Of a stretch of 64,000 nucleotides of DNA, positions 1-13,500 are shown piece by piece; position 1 is the first letter of the stretch, and the number at the start of each line of letters is the position of its first letter. The translations under genes and the position numbers were made by a program. The DNA lies in NCBI RefSeq assembly GCF_025370935.1, contig NC_133501.1, positions 1,891,075 to 1,955,074 on the forward strand, written 5' to 3'. Source of the DNA: Choristoneura fumiferana. Its lineage: Eukaryota; Arthropoda; Insecta; Lepidoptera; Tortricidae. The notes below the pieces were generated by a model, which was not told the DNA's origin, ran no database searches, and saw only the letters and a program-made list of their open reading frames with translations.

Positions 1-280
1 AATTTTACCGTTAAGTTTCAAATGTTAAAACAAATGAAGTATAGTTCGTCGTTCGGAAATCGAAACAAAAGAAAAAGATCGAAGATTGGTTTTCTTTTTC
101 TTTCTCATTGCAATCTTCAGGAAAACAAAGGAAACTGACAAGTCCCGAACGAGTTTAACATTTTAGTTCCAGTACAACTACGTTAAGACAGCGGTTTTCG
201 AGGCTACGCTATTTCTTATTGTGAATTCTGATGTGGATACGGATGAAAAACTTGGTATAACCGTAATGTATGCTCCTCAG

Positions 281-379
281 AAAGATCGAGCTACGTGGAG
301 CAAAGTTCTGATGGCAGCTATGTAGAAGAAGAGTCAACCTATTCGACGCAGGAGAGCGCCAAGTCATCGCAACAATCTT
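281..379 (+). CDS. Repeat-protein gene, small exon A
   Basis: The 99-nt segment follows a CTCCTCAG acceptor and ends at a GTAAGT donor. It is open only when entered in phase 1; the other two frames meet stops. It encodes a hydrophilic stretch rich in Ser, Gln, Tyr and Glu, with a S-S-Y-V-E-Q-S-S motif partly echoed as S-Y-V-E-E-E-S. It ends with one base (T) that joins the next exon as a Ser codon. No start codon precedes it in a plausible exon, so at least one upstream exon is missing. Confidence 0.65.
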
Positions 380-3300
380 GTAAGTAACACCCAATCTTCT
401 TCTAAGTCTACATACCTACATCCTTAATAGAAGGTCGTGGTCATTGCTTGAGGCTTCGTAGGAAACCTTATTTATAACTAGTGTATACCCGCGGTTTCGC
501 ACGCGTAAATCATTAGGTAAAGCTGTTGAATTTAAATTCCGGGATTTTTAAAAATTCCTTTGGCAATTCCCTAAAATTACATCGTGGTTTTCATTGACGT
601 TAAATTAATACACCCATGCCAAATTTCATGACTCTAAACCCAGCGGTTGTTATTTCGAGATTTTATCCCCATTCTGTGGGAACATCGGGATAAAAAAGTA
701 GCCTATGTGTTATTCCAGACGTCCAGCTAATTACATACCAAATTTCATGACTTTAAGCTCAGCGGTTGTTATTTAGAGATTTTAACCCTATCCCGTGGGA
801 ATATCGGGATAAAAAGTATTCTATGTTTTAATCCAGGTTATAAACTAACATTTAACCAAATGTCATCCAAATCCGTCCAGCCGTTTCAGCGCGAAGAAGT
901 AACAAGCATACTCACTCACTCACAAACTTTCACATTTATAATATTAGTAGGACTTTAAGGGAAAAATGAAAGCTTGTAGTTAAGGACGTGAAGCCAGATC
1001 TTTTAGGCGCTGATAGTCCGACGGTGTCGGTGCCCTATCCCCCCAGTCGTCCATAATGGATATTTTCTAGCTGCACGTTCCCATCTCCTATAAAGCACCT
1101 CATAAAATTATTGGGAGGGTGCGAAGTACTAGGTGGGGGTAATGAAATCTATCGCAGCGCTCATAGTGGCCAAAAGAAGAAATAATCTAGGCTCTGTCAT
1201 CAGTCATACTCATATGAATCTGTCATTAACAAAGCAATTTGTGTAGACTTTAACTACCTAATTTTAGTAATAGATGTTTGTGTATGATGCGAGCTTGAAT
1301 TATTGAACACTGTCCCTGTTTTGTTCTTAATTCCTCTACATCTCGGACATGTCCAGCAACAATTTTCCTTATGAAACGGTTTGTGGTTGAAATTTTATAT
1401 CGAGTGATACTCACAAAACCGGTCTTCAAAATGATACTCATTTTGATCTGAAAACGATATTTAATTTATTACCAGCGATATAAGAACAATTATATAGTTT
1501 TACTATTATTCAAAGAAACCAATAAGATAGCTTTATCTTTTCGTTTTACAGTAAAAGTACAACTAAACATGAAGTGAACAAACCCTGACAACGAAAATAA
1601 AACACACTTTTTGAATAAATTTTACTTACCTCATTTATTTTAAGGTCCAAAAATGAATTCACAACCTTTTGTCCACCCAAATCACGGTATCACAGTAATT
1701 TTGTAGGTATTATAAATTAATACGTTATAGGTTTGATTTTTGTCACAATGCTGCGATGAAATTTCAAAACGTCAGAGCATCAGAGCCATTTAAGTTGCGG
1801 ACGCTAGGTGTCACTGATGTCATGCACAGAGCCAATATAGATTAAAAATAAACTAAGTGAACAAAAGCAAGAACTAGCGTCTTTGGCTTTTAAGGAGAGT
1901 CAAACTCCCCCAAAAAACCGGCCAAGAGCGTTTCGGACACGCCCAAAATAGGGTTCCGTAGCCATTACGAAAAAAATAAGTAATATTTCGCGCTCGATTT
2001 TAATGAAAATTTACACTTTAAAATTGTTTATTTTGCAAACAAATCACTAAATCGAAAAACTGTCTGAGAACCCCTTAATGGTTTTAAAAGACCTATCCAA
2101 TTATACCCCACACTACAAGGTTGGATGAGAAAAAAAATCACCCCCACTTTACGTCTATGGGAGGTAAGTACTTTGAAAAAAAAAATGTTTTTTTAATTGT
2201 ACCATTTTGTCGACATAGTTTACATTCATTCGTGCAAATTACAGCTTTATAGCATTGATTGATAGTCCCTAAGCAAAGCCGCGGACGGACAGACAGACAG
2301 ACGGGCAGACAGACAGACGTGGCGAAACTAAGGGTTCCGTTTTTGCCATTTTGGCTACGGTACCCTAAAAAGGGAAAAATGGTGTGGCGGATTCTCACTG
2401 CCTTCCGCACCATAAGTTCGTAGTTGGCGGAGCGGGCAGAGTAGCCCAATCTCGCATCAGCTCCTTTAAGATGGGTTTGTTGTATTTTCGATATCAGCTC
2501 CTGTAGTATGTACGTATGTAAATACTTTATTGTACATAAAACACAAAAATAATACAAAAAGAAAACAACAAAACAAAAGAGTACAAAGGCGAACGTATCC
2601 CTAAAAGGGATCTTTTCAAGCTAACCTAATCGTTGTGAGAACCACGAGATGGGTTAGTACTATTATAAAACTTGCAATTAAAAGAATATTTTATTTAATA
2701 ATAAAGACGCCCGGGAACACCTCAAGATCACAAAATATAGCTGTCTCGGCGCCCAATATCATTTCTTTGCTTTCGGCGTCGAGACTCTAGGTCCTTGGGG
2801 TAAGGGTGCGCTGGGGCTACACAGGGGGCTCAGCAATAGGTTAAGGGAGGCAACGGCAACCCTCGCGCCGGCAGCTTTCTCGCGCAAAGAATCTCAATCG
2901 CAGTTCAACGCGGGAATGCTGCCTGCGTGATGGGCACCATGCCAAGAGGCCCATCTCTCTTTTTTAATTAAAGTTTTAGTTTTAGTTATTTTAACTTAAT
3001 AGATATTTTGTATTTTCTTAATAAAGTTATTATAATAACACGTAATATATACAATAATTAACAAAAATAAATAGAAATAGAACTAAAACTAACTTACTCT
3101 AATCCTAAAAATCTATATTTACAAATATCACCCAAGTCGCTGCTATTGGGCAGGGTGCCCATAAGGCTGGCTGCGTGTCCTCGTTGTATGGCAATGCCAA
3201 TACGTTGGCCGAGGTAAGAGGCAGCCCTATGGTCGCCAGTGGAACGGGCAAGCTTCTGTTACTTGCAATAGATTTGCTTAAGCAGGATTAAGAGTTAATT

Positions 3301-6300
3301 TCATCTCATTTATTCACGTCTTATAGTAGTAGATAGCAATCTGTGGTTAAATCTTGAAGGGGACGAACGAGTTAAGTGCAGCGTCTCCTAACTTTATATT
3401 AGATAAGTATTACCCCAGACTACATGTAATTGTAGATAGTTGTCATTCATCTCTTGAAATGAAGTGGTTTTGTGATTCCTCTGTCGTATTCGTACCCGCT
3501 ATGACATCTGTGGCATCTTGCTCGCTAGCCTTTGTAAAATAATAGTACATTACTGTAGAGGCCGGGAAGTAGGGGGTTGCCGGCCAAGCAGATATAGACC
3601 GGATAGGGATGCGAGGCCGGCAACCCCAGGTTCCGGCCGAGGCTTGTATACTTAGTGCTTTTCTCAAACATTACATGAAATAAAATAAAAACAAGAAGTG
3701 AAGCTGGCGGGACGCTAGTCTGGCCGTGGTGTTGTGTACGCGCGTGTCGCGCTGGCTGCTGGCAGTGCTGCTGTGCGTGCTGTGGTGTTGCTGGGCGTGG
3801 GCCGCGTGCGTGTCGCAGAGCGCGCGTTGAACAAAAGACGGTCGCATTGCCGGCCAGCGGCCTGCAAGGTTGTATGAAATCTCTTTGCAGGCCGCTGGAG
3901 TGACCGCGCGCAAGCAGCTGAGCCGCAGCGCCTGCAGCGCGATACTTCTCGGCCTATTATTTGTAACACAACGTCAATATTTCATGTCATGTTTGAGAAA
4001 AGGATTTGATAATTCTTCTGGGTATGCTACTACGTTACTGTGAGTTACTCAATGTACTGTATTACATACAGGAAGCTTTTTAACCAACAATTTACTATAT
4101 ATAGAGAAGCACTCCTTCGCGAGTGATCAAATCTGTCGTCTTTAGTCCTTCATTTTTTAATTGTTTCTCTGTATTTATAGCATCCACTGAGCAAGTCATC
4201 ATCAACAGCAACGGCCAAAAGGTTGTAGATGAACAACAACGCAAAGTCAATCAGGCTTCCGCGCAGGAAAGCTCGCGTAAGTGTTGTGTTAAAAATTTAA
4301 TCTAGAAATTTTGTTTTTCAAAATGTAGCCAATTTGTAGAAAAAACATAAAACGCCTGATTGAAAAGGCGAAGGCTTATCCAAACCCAAGAGTCGCTTTG
4401 GTGACCAAGGCGCGAAATTGGCATTTCTGCTTGCGTTGAAGTGAATCATGAAATTTAACCAATTTATTCGATTACAGAGAAGTCTTCTAATATCGTGGTC
4501 ACCAAGGGCTCCAGCGTCAGCGGAGGCACTTCTGGAAGCAAAGTATCTGATAATTCCAAAGTATCACACGATTGTAAGTTAACTGACACACTAATTGTAA
4601 TTAATGGCCTTTTTTGTGAGTTTGATATGAATACTTAATTTAGTATAATTTAAAAAGTACATACACTTTTTACAGCTCACCAGCAAACCGTCCTAATTGA
4701 CATACCAAGTGAGTATCACACTAAATACAATACATAAAACGCAATGCAATTGTACATTCTAACTTATAGAAGCAACTAATCTTGCATAAACCATTGAAGT
4801 ATCTCACCTTAAGGCCTTCTCTAACAAACGCACTCGGAATCACAATCGTTTACACCATTTCTTTCTGTCACACAGAGTACCGTAAACTGCTTCAACTTTG
4901 CCCTCTGGCCCCAACATTGCCTGAGTTGATTTAGAGTCGATAACTCAGCACTCTTATAGGTTTTAAACTTTTATCTACACGGGAATTATTATTACTTCCT
5001 CATATCTAATTATAACTCAAATCACGACAGAACTATACCTACTAGAGCAGGAAGGGAAGTTGCGTATGCAAAATTAGAGAACCGCACCCTGTGAATAGTT
5101 TTGAACTCAGAAAAGCTTGCAAATTATGATTCTGAATGTTGCCAGGAGATCCGGTGGTCCATTTTTTTATACCCCATCCCTTAAAACATCATGTAAGTAA
5201 AAGGACTGAAAAAATTGCTTTTGGAACATTTTAATAACTAATTTCGTGATAATATTATTTTTTTACAAGCTTTTATACATATACCGATTCAGTTGATAAC
5301 TTTTATTTTTAATAATAAGAAAAAGTATATTTCATTAAATAAAATATTTTGAATACTAGCTTTTTTGCGGACTGTACTTTTTGTTGATTGTACTTTTATC
5401 GCCATCTAAACTACATTTCCGTGCCAAATTTCAAGTCGATGCCATTAACCGTTGAAGAGTTCCGTCCTTCGGAGACGATCCTAGTTGGACCACCAGGATG
5501 TCACTATCCGATTATTGTATTGTCGTCAGATTTACATAAGTATACCAAACTTCAAGTCAATTCGGCTAGTACTAGAAGCGGGTCAAATTCAACTTGCAAG
5601 ATTTGACCCGCACATTGTACATACAGATACAGATGTATGTATACATTGCAAGTTAAATGAAACCTCGTAAAAATGGGATATTGTCAGGAAAATAATTATT
5701 AAAATGGTTTAAAAGCATTTTTTCATTCCATTAACATGATTACATTACATGGGGTTCAGGTATAAAAAAATGGACCACCGGACCTCCTGGCAACATTCAG
5801 AATCATATGTGCAAGCTTTTCTATGTTCAAAACTATTCACAGAATGCGGTCCTCTAATTTTGCATACACAACTCCCTCCAAAACCCGCTCTATACCTCAT
5901 CATTCATAAACAGACACAAGTTATACTAAATTCGGTATTCATGTCAAATTTACAGACGGCGCGGATGAGTACGAGATTGTAACTCGAGAAGAGCAAATAA
6001 ACGGAGTCCCATATATCACAATGCAACTTCTACCACGTTCCATTATTGAGTGTAAGTTTCAGCTCGACGAAAGATATATTCAAATCTAAGCGGTATGCTC
6101 TACCGCCAAAGGTAGCGGTAACACACAAGTGATATCCAGCTGGATAATTGGTACTTATGGCATCTAAGCTAACTCCAAAAATATATCAGAATAATAAGCG
6201 ATTCGCCCGCGTCTTCGACGAAGTTCGAGTCAATTTGCCCCCGCGCCCTCGCTACCGGATTTGGTAGCGAATATCGCGCTGATTTGGATAGCGCGTGATT

Positions 6301-9300
6301 CGTATACGTGTAGTCTGGCTAATGAAAGATGAACCTGCAAAAAACGCGGCAAATTCAAAAAACTTGCAGAGGAATCACCACAGAACAAGTAATAGTAACT
6401 ACAAGTACAGAAGCTTCTCTACCGTACAAAAGTGACACTTAGTCATAAGAATCGTGCCTACTATTATGCTTCACTGTCTATCGCATGCCTATTGGAAAAT
6501 AATACCTATTGGATATGTTGAACATAAAAAGGTTAATACGAATATTTTTGAGAAAAACGTGTGAGTGAATCTTAAGAACCACAATTGTATTGCCCATTCT
6601 GTGACTTGTTGAGTCTAGTACCTTCGTGTGTTAAAATAGAGAATTAGTAACTAATCTACAAATTCGGTCACCGCATCTAAACACCCTTTTTTCTGTTTGA
6701 ACAAGGCTTCCCTCTCTGCTGTTTTTGTTTGAATTTGCTTATCATGGTAAAAATAATCTGTTGCACACCACTTTTCTTTGTTTTACCTATGTTTCAGCAG
6801 TAAATTTCCAAAAAAACTCTATTTTAACACACGAAGACACGAAGGTAACTAAACTCAACAAGTGACAGAATTTATAATAGTACAAGATCAAGTGTCTGTT
6901 TTCTTATACTCTTTGGTCTGTTTGCCCATGCCATTTGAATAATGTTGCCACTCAAATAATAGCTGGGTCACAGAATAAGTAATATAGTACAAGTGGCTGG
7001 GTTCAGCTTTCATTAGCCAAACTCAACCAATACCTACCCGTAGCGGACAGCGGACACCGCTTAGATTTCAATAAACCGTAAAATATATAATTTTTTTATA
7101 CGATTGAATGGAAAACGAGCAAGTGAGTCTCCTGATGGTAAGAGATCACCACCGCCCATAAACATCTACAACACCAGGGGTATTGCAGATGCGTTGCCAA
7201 CCAATAGGCCTAAGACGGGATACCTCAAGTGCCAGTAATTTCACCGGCTGTCTTACTCTCCACGCCGCAACACAACAGTGCAAGCACTGCTGCTTCACGG
7301 CAGGATTAGCGAGCAAGATGGTGGTAGCAATCCGGGCGGACCTTGCACAAGGTCCTACCACCTGCAAATATCCTATTATCTTCGTTACTATACCGTCATA
7401 TTTCAGTTTTCCTTTTTAGTTCTTGATTATTAAATGGTTTCCACGTTAAACGGAACGTCATTCGATCAGCAAAAAAACCAAAAAAAAGGGTAAATTATGG
7501 AGTGTTTTACAAAAAACGGAAACTAAAAAAAATCTGACAACAGCCGAGTTCGTGAGTAACTCTACTATCGGTATCGATAAAAAATATATGGGCCATCCCA
7601 GAAAACTTAAGGTACCCAATTGCCACATTGTTTCGGGCCAAGTTAGCTCACGCAGAATTATGCTTTTATCATTGCAGACCTTCGACAATCCAACAACACA
7701 ACAACAACAAGCGAAGAATCGAGCAGCAGCAGCGAGGTCTTAGAAAAATGGTCGCACAAAGGTAAGCTTCAAAATAACATCTTTCCGGAAACAAGTCACG
7801 TACCTAACACTTGCTATGTAACTGGCAGGCCAGTACCCCTAGTGTAAGTTTTCGGTTACAAAATACGTCTCGATCGCGTTCGCGTAAAATCTCAAGTTGT
7901 ATGGAAACACGAACATCGCAAACGTTCCGCTAGAGGCGCTGTACATGTTTCCATACAAATTGAGATTTTAACGCGAACGCGATCGAAACGTATTTTGTAA
8001 CCGAAAACTTACACTAAGGGCACTGGCCTTCTCTCCGATAAACTGTTAAAACTATCAGAGGCTAACAGCAACAGTCCGAAATAATCACGCAACGGCCTAC
8101 AAGCTTAGTTCGTTCCAGGGCGGCTACTACGAAATTCGAAAATCGAAGTTGGTACCGTGCCAGCCTTCTCACTCTCGTATTAACGTATCACTGCCACCTG
8201 ACTTCTACTGGTGCCACCGAGGCACGTGTGCGTTCAAAATGTATGAATAATTATAACAGCGGCACTGGGCGAAGTTCCGAAAACGCATATGTGCGTCGGT
8301 AGCAGTGAAGACGTCAAATAATATTAGTGCTAGCGGGACGGAAAGATACGAAGTTCGAATTTTGCACTTCGTAATATAGGGCCAGCATTGTCTTCTTCTT
8401 GAGGAGGGAAGTGCACCGTTTAGGCCAAGGCACCCTCGCCAACAAATGGCTGATATAGCAAAAATACCCTACGGTATTTCGATCCGTATTACAAAAAAAA
8501 CGATTACGTAGTCACAGCAGCAAACAATTACAGTTGGAAGGTACATTTATTATACTAGTACTTTCACATTTTACATAAATAAACAAAATTGACCCCTTAG
8601 CAAGTTTTTCCTCACAATAACGCTTGCAATTTTGTCTACCTTGCCGTGACCTTGCCGGATTCCCTATCCCATGGGAATTTATAATGAACTACTAAGCCAG
8701 CTATAAGCTATTGTCAGAGTATAAAAGACGCTTTTTTCTATAAATGGATACAAACTTTACACCAAACAAAGGAAATATAAGAGAACAACGAAGAAAGAAG
8801 CACATCACGGAATACGAAAAGACGTAGGAAAAATTTACAGATACCACATGAACCTTAAATACTACACAGTCAGTATTAAATTGTATTTGTTTGTACTATT
8901 ACAAAGAAAGAATATAATAATTGTATTGTATTGTATGTTGCAAAATAAGCAGTCTACTCAGACTTGGAAGAAATATAATTAATAAGCTTCTGCCCGCGAC
9001 TTCGTCCGCTTGAAATAGTAATTTTGGGAAGTATTTAATTTATATAGGATACCTATTCTGCCATTAATAGTACATAGAAACTTCTACGGTTTACCAAAAA
9101 TAACCTATTTTAGTACATTGCTACAAATATAAACTATTTTTTTTTGTTCTTCCATACATCCATCCATCCGATGTTCTTTGGTAAAACATAAATATTTTGC
9201 GGGTAGCCATATTTTAGCAATACGACGTGTATTCTACCCTGCCAACACAAAAGGACTAATTCTTCATAGTGAACTATTGACACCTTACGTCCTTTATTGT

Positions 9301-10467
9301 ACCTAAGTCAAGGCATTTTTACTAAGCATAGCTACACATATTTCCGATAAATATACTTATACGTAGTAACTTTTTTGGAATTCCTTAAGAACTTTCATCC
9401 CCATATTTTCAAGTAAATAGGTCGAAATTTGAAAAGCGCTAGATCAAATGTTTTTTAGGGTTCCGTACCTTAAAAGGAAAAAATGGAACCCTTGTAGGAT
9501 TACTTTGCTGTCCGTCCGTCCGTCTGTCTGTCAAGACCCTTTATCTCGTAAACGCGCGGAGTAAGGTATACATCGAGTTGAAATTAAAACCCTAAACTCA
9601 GGTCAATAGTCCCGAAAGCTGTGAAAAAATCACACCTCTAAGTCAAGGCAATCAAAAGCTACAGTCGTTAAAAAGGTGTTTCCATACAAATTGCCTCAAC
9701 AGAAAAAGTTATAGGGTAGGTACTTCCGGCTGTCCTAGAAACTTGGAATTTTGCATAAAGGTAGCTCTTATAGCACAATAAATAAGAAAAATCTGATAAT
9801 CATAATTTTTCATGTCTGACTGTCTATGTGAATAAGCCATCTAAAATGACCCCACATTGCATACATTTTGCTTATGAGCTTAAAAGGCTCTGCTAACACT
9901 GCACCATCCCCTCTGCTAATATCCCCTCGCAGGTATCATTTTCAAAAACGCTTAAACAAATATCTATTTATTTCTTATAAGTAGCCCAATGCCAAGTTTC
10001 ATAAAAAACCATCGATTTATCTTCGACAATGACGATCTTCCATATAAAGTTTCATCCCCTATTTCACCCCTCACAGGAAGAATTTTTAAAAACGCGCGAA
10101 CAAATATGTATTTATCTCTTATCACGTGCCCAAATACCAAGTTTCATAAAGAACCATCGATTTATCTTCGACAATGACGATCTTCCATGTAAACTTTCAT
10201 CCCCTATTCCATCCCCTCACAGGTCGATTTTTTAAAAAAGCTCAAACAAATATAGAATTACTTCTTATTAAGTGCCTAAATGCCAAGTTTCATGGTTTTA
10301 TCTTCGATAGCTACGAACTTCCACCATATAAACTTTCATCTCCTATTTCAACCCCTGAAAGCCTCTTTTTCGCGATAAAAAATAGCCTATGTTCTTTCCC
10401 AGGGTCTATTCTATCTCTGTACCAAATTTCATCAAAATCGGTTCAGCGGTTTAGGCGTGAAAGCGTA

Positions 10468-10504
<37 letters not shown>

Positions 10505-13500
10505 GTTACTTTCGCATTTATAATATTAGTATGGAATCTACCAACGCGAAAATATTAGTTAAACTTTTAAGAACTTATTCTAACGTATAGCTCGTTAAGC
10601 ACACTTATGTATGTAGGCAGGGCCACACATGTACTCATTAAGCACCACGATTAATTCTGTATCATTTAAGAAAGTTACAAATAGAGGAGACTTCCTTACA
10701 ATACACCCATCATCAAGACACCATACAAGATTACCAAACGGTATTAAATAAGTCTAAGTAGTTATAGTTAGTGGATAATGGTCGTGGCCTGGAAGTAGGC
10801 ATTGCTGGCTGAGTATGAGAATTAAACTAATACGAAACCAGTAATTCCTATTCCAGCAGAGACTAATATAAAGCGTTTCTCAAAAATGGCGTAGGGAAAA
10901 AATTAAAGTAGAATAAACCTATATTTAATTTTATTCCAATGAAACTTTTCGTGCTTTCCCGCCTTTTTTTCATTAAAAAAAAAGAGCAGATGTATTTTTC
11001 CGCCGAAAACACCACAAGCTGTTTCAGACCTAATAAAAAAAATCCAGAGTTCTAACAAAATATTTGATACCGGCCGTAAGACTTGGCTATATGACTTTTG
11101 CCAACATTTCCATGGCCATTTTAACTTTAAAAAAAATTGTGTGATGAGAAAAGTAATAATTATATACTTTTTCTCAAAAATGTCCGTAAATGTTGACATT
11201 ATTCTTTACATATTTCCATATTTTTTTTATTTACATATTCCTCAAAGAACATCCTGTAGGGAATATTTTTTGAAGAACGGGATCCTCACTGTTCCGTGTC
11301 TATACATACTTGTAGTTCTGACGGATTTAGTTAAGCACATAACAGACATAGAGACTCCTGAAGAAAGGCACAGGCGCTTGGCTACGAGGAGGAAGGACTT
11401 GCCACGTTCAATTAATACTAAACTTAAAATAGTTAAACACACTGCAGGCTACCAGGAGATTTTTCATTTTAACAAGTTGCCAGTTGGCCTTAAGTCACTA
11501 GTAGATGGACACATATTTAAGAACAAACTAAAAAAATTTTTGTTGGAAAAGTGTTTTTATTCTATTGAAGATTACTACAAATGTAACAATTCGACTTAAT
11601 GGATGCCATTACAATTAGCCTGCTACATACCTGCGGACAATATTTCTTACGCATTCGTTTTTGTGCTACAAGTAACATTGCAAAATTTGTTTAAGAATGA
11701 ATTAAATTGATTGATTGAAATTTTTCTTCTTATATATTAATATTAATTGTAATGACATTTTAGAAATTTTTGATTGACAATGTTATTATGTGTTCTATTG
11801 TTTTGTTTTGATTATGTTATTACTTATATGGGTGATCTGTTGTTATGCATTTTTGTCTAGTACCCATTATGATTTCAAACACAATGTATATTGTTCTTGA
11901 ATAAATAAATAATAAAAACATATCAGAAGGTGAAGTGCATAGTTTATGGTCAGCGAAAAATTAAAAAGTTAAAAAGATTGCAGGCGCGCTAGCTCGACAA
12001 TAATGAATTAGCGCGCCTGCAATCAGTCATTTTTTTTTAAGTTAAAAAGGCCATGGATATGTTGGCACAAGTCGTATACAGCCAAGTCTAATGGCCGGTA
12101 TCAGATATTTTGTTGGAACTCCGGACTTTTTCTATTGAGTCTGAAATAGCTTGTGGTGTTTTCGGTGGAAAAATACACTTGCAGATTATTTTTAATGAAA
12201 AAAGGCGGGGGAAAGCATAATATTGTAATAAAATTTAATTTTATAATATATTTTAAGAAAAAGTTTATTCTATTTCAGAATTATTCACCATTTTTGAGAA
12301 AAGCTTTATATTAGTCTCGGCTGGAATAGCAATTGCTGGCTTCGTATTAGTTAATCTACTAATCAGTTTTTATGTGTTCTGTTACAAGATTTTGAGGGAC
12401 AATAATTGGAATAGTAGATGTAGTGTAGACAGATCAGACATAAAGGCATGCAACGACAGGAGAAACTAGCTGTGCTGTGCATGTATCTAAACATTAGATG
12501 TGTGTGTTCAGGATCTCTCACGAAAAACCAAAACTATTACAGTACATGGAGGCCACACAGGCAAGCAGCCACAGGAGCCACAACAGCCACAACAGCCACA
12601 GCAATCACAACAGCCACATCAGCCACAGCAACCACAGCAACCACAGCAGCCACAACAGCCAGGATCACCAGGACAACCAGGAAACCTAAGTGGCCCAGGG
12701 TACAACCCAAACCAGGGACAGCAACCACAGCAGCCACAACAGCCACAACAGCCACAGCAGCCACAACAGCCAGGAACACCAGGACAACCAGGAAACCTAA
12801 GTGGCCCAGGGTCCAACCCACAGCAGCCACAACAGCCACAGCAACCACAACAGCCACAGCAGCCACAACAGCCACAGCAGCCACAACAGCCAGGAACACC
12901 AGGACAACCAGGAAACCTAAGTGGCCCAGGGTCCAACCCAAACCAGGGACAGCAACCACAGCAGCCACAACAGCCACAACAGCCACAGCAGCCACAACAG
13001 CCAGGAACACCAGGACAACCAGGAAACCTAAGTGGCCCAGGGTACAACCCAAACCAGGGACAGCAACCACAGCAGCCACAACAGCCACAACAGCCACAGC
13101 AGCCACAACAGCCAGGAACACCAGGACAACCAGGAAACCTAAGTGGCCCAGGGTCCAACCCAAACCAGGGACAGCAACCACAGCAGCCACAACAGCCACA
13201 ACAGCCACAGCAGCCACAACAGCCAGGAACACCAGGACAACCAGGAAACCTAAGTGGCCCAGGGTACAACCCAAACCAGGGACAGCAACCACAGCAGCCA
13301 CAACAGCCACAACAGCCACAGCAGCCACAACAGCCAGGAACACCAGGACAACCAGGAAACCTAAGTGGCCCAGGGTACAACCCAAACCAGGGACAGCAAC
13401 CACAGCAGCCACAACAGCCACAACAGCCACAGCAGCCACAACAGCCAGGAACACCAGGACAACCAGGAAACCTAAGTGGCCCAGGGTCCAACCCAAACCA

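Larger units (their letters stand above)
10786..12345. mobile_element. Inverted-repeat pair around a LINE fragment
   Basis: Arms of about 300-340 bp at 10786-11130 and 12045-12345 are reverse complements with moderate divergence; for example CACCACAAGCTGTTTCAGACC pairs with the GTCTGAAATAGCTTGTGGTG segment. The right arm ends about 150 bp before the giant exon. Confidence 0.7.

Noticed and set aside
2138..2557. 139-residue minus-strand frame
   Set aside because: It spans two dispersed repeats, including the CAGACAGACAGA run; no conserved protein.
4090..4180. TATATATA at 4096 and an open GTG-start frame as a gene start for exon B
   Set aside because: No ATG before the exon; exon A upstream joins exon B in the correct phase. 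An internal promoter is possible but unsupported.
12273..12470. Membrane-spanning frame (F-I-L-V-S-A-G-I-A-I-A-G-F) after a TTTCAG acceptor
   Set aside because: Its first part lies in the right arm of the inverted repeat and is seen in reverse at 10800-10880; it ends in a stop without a donor.
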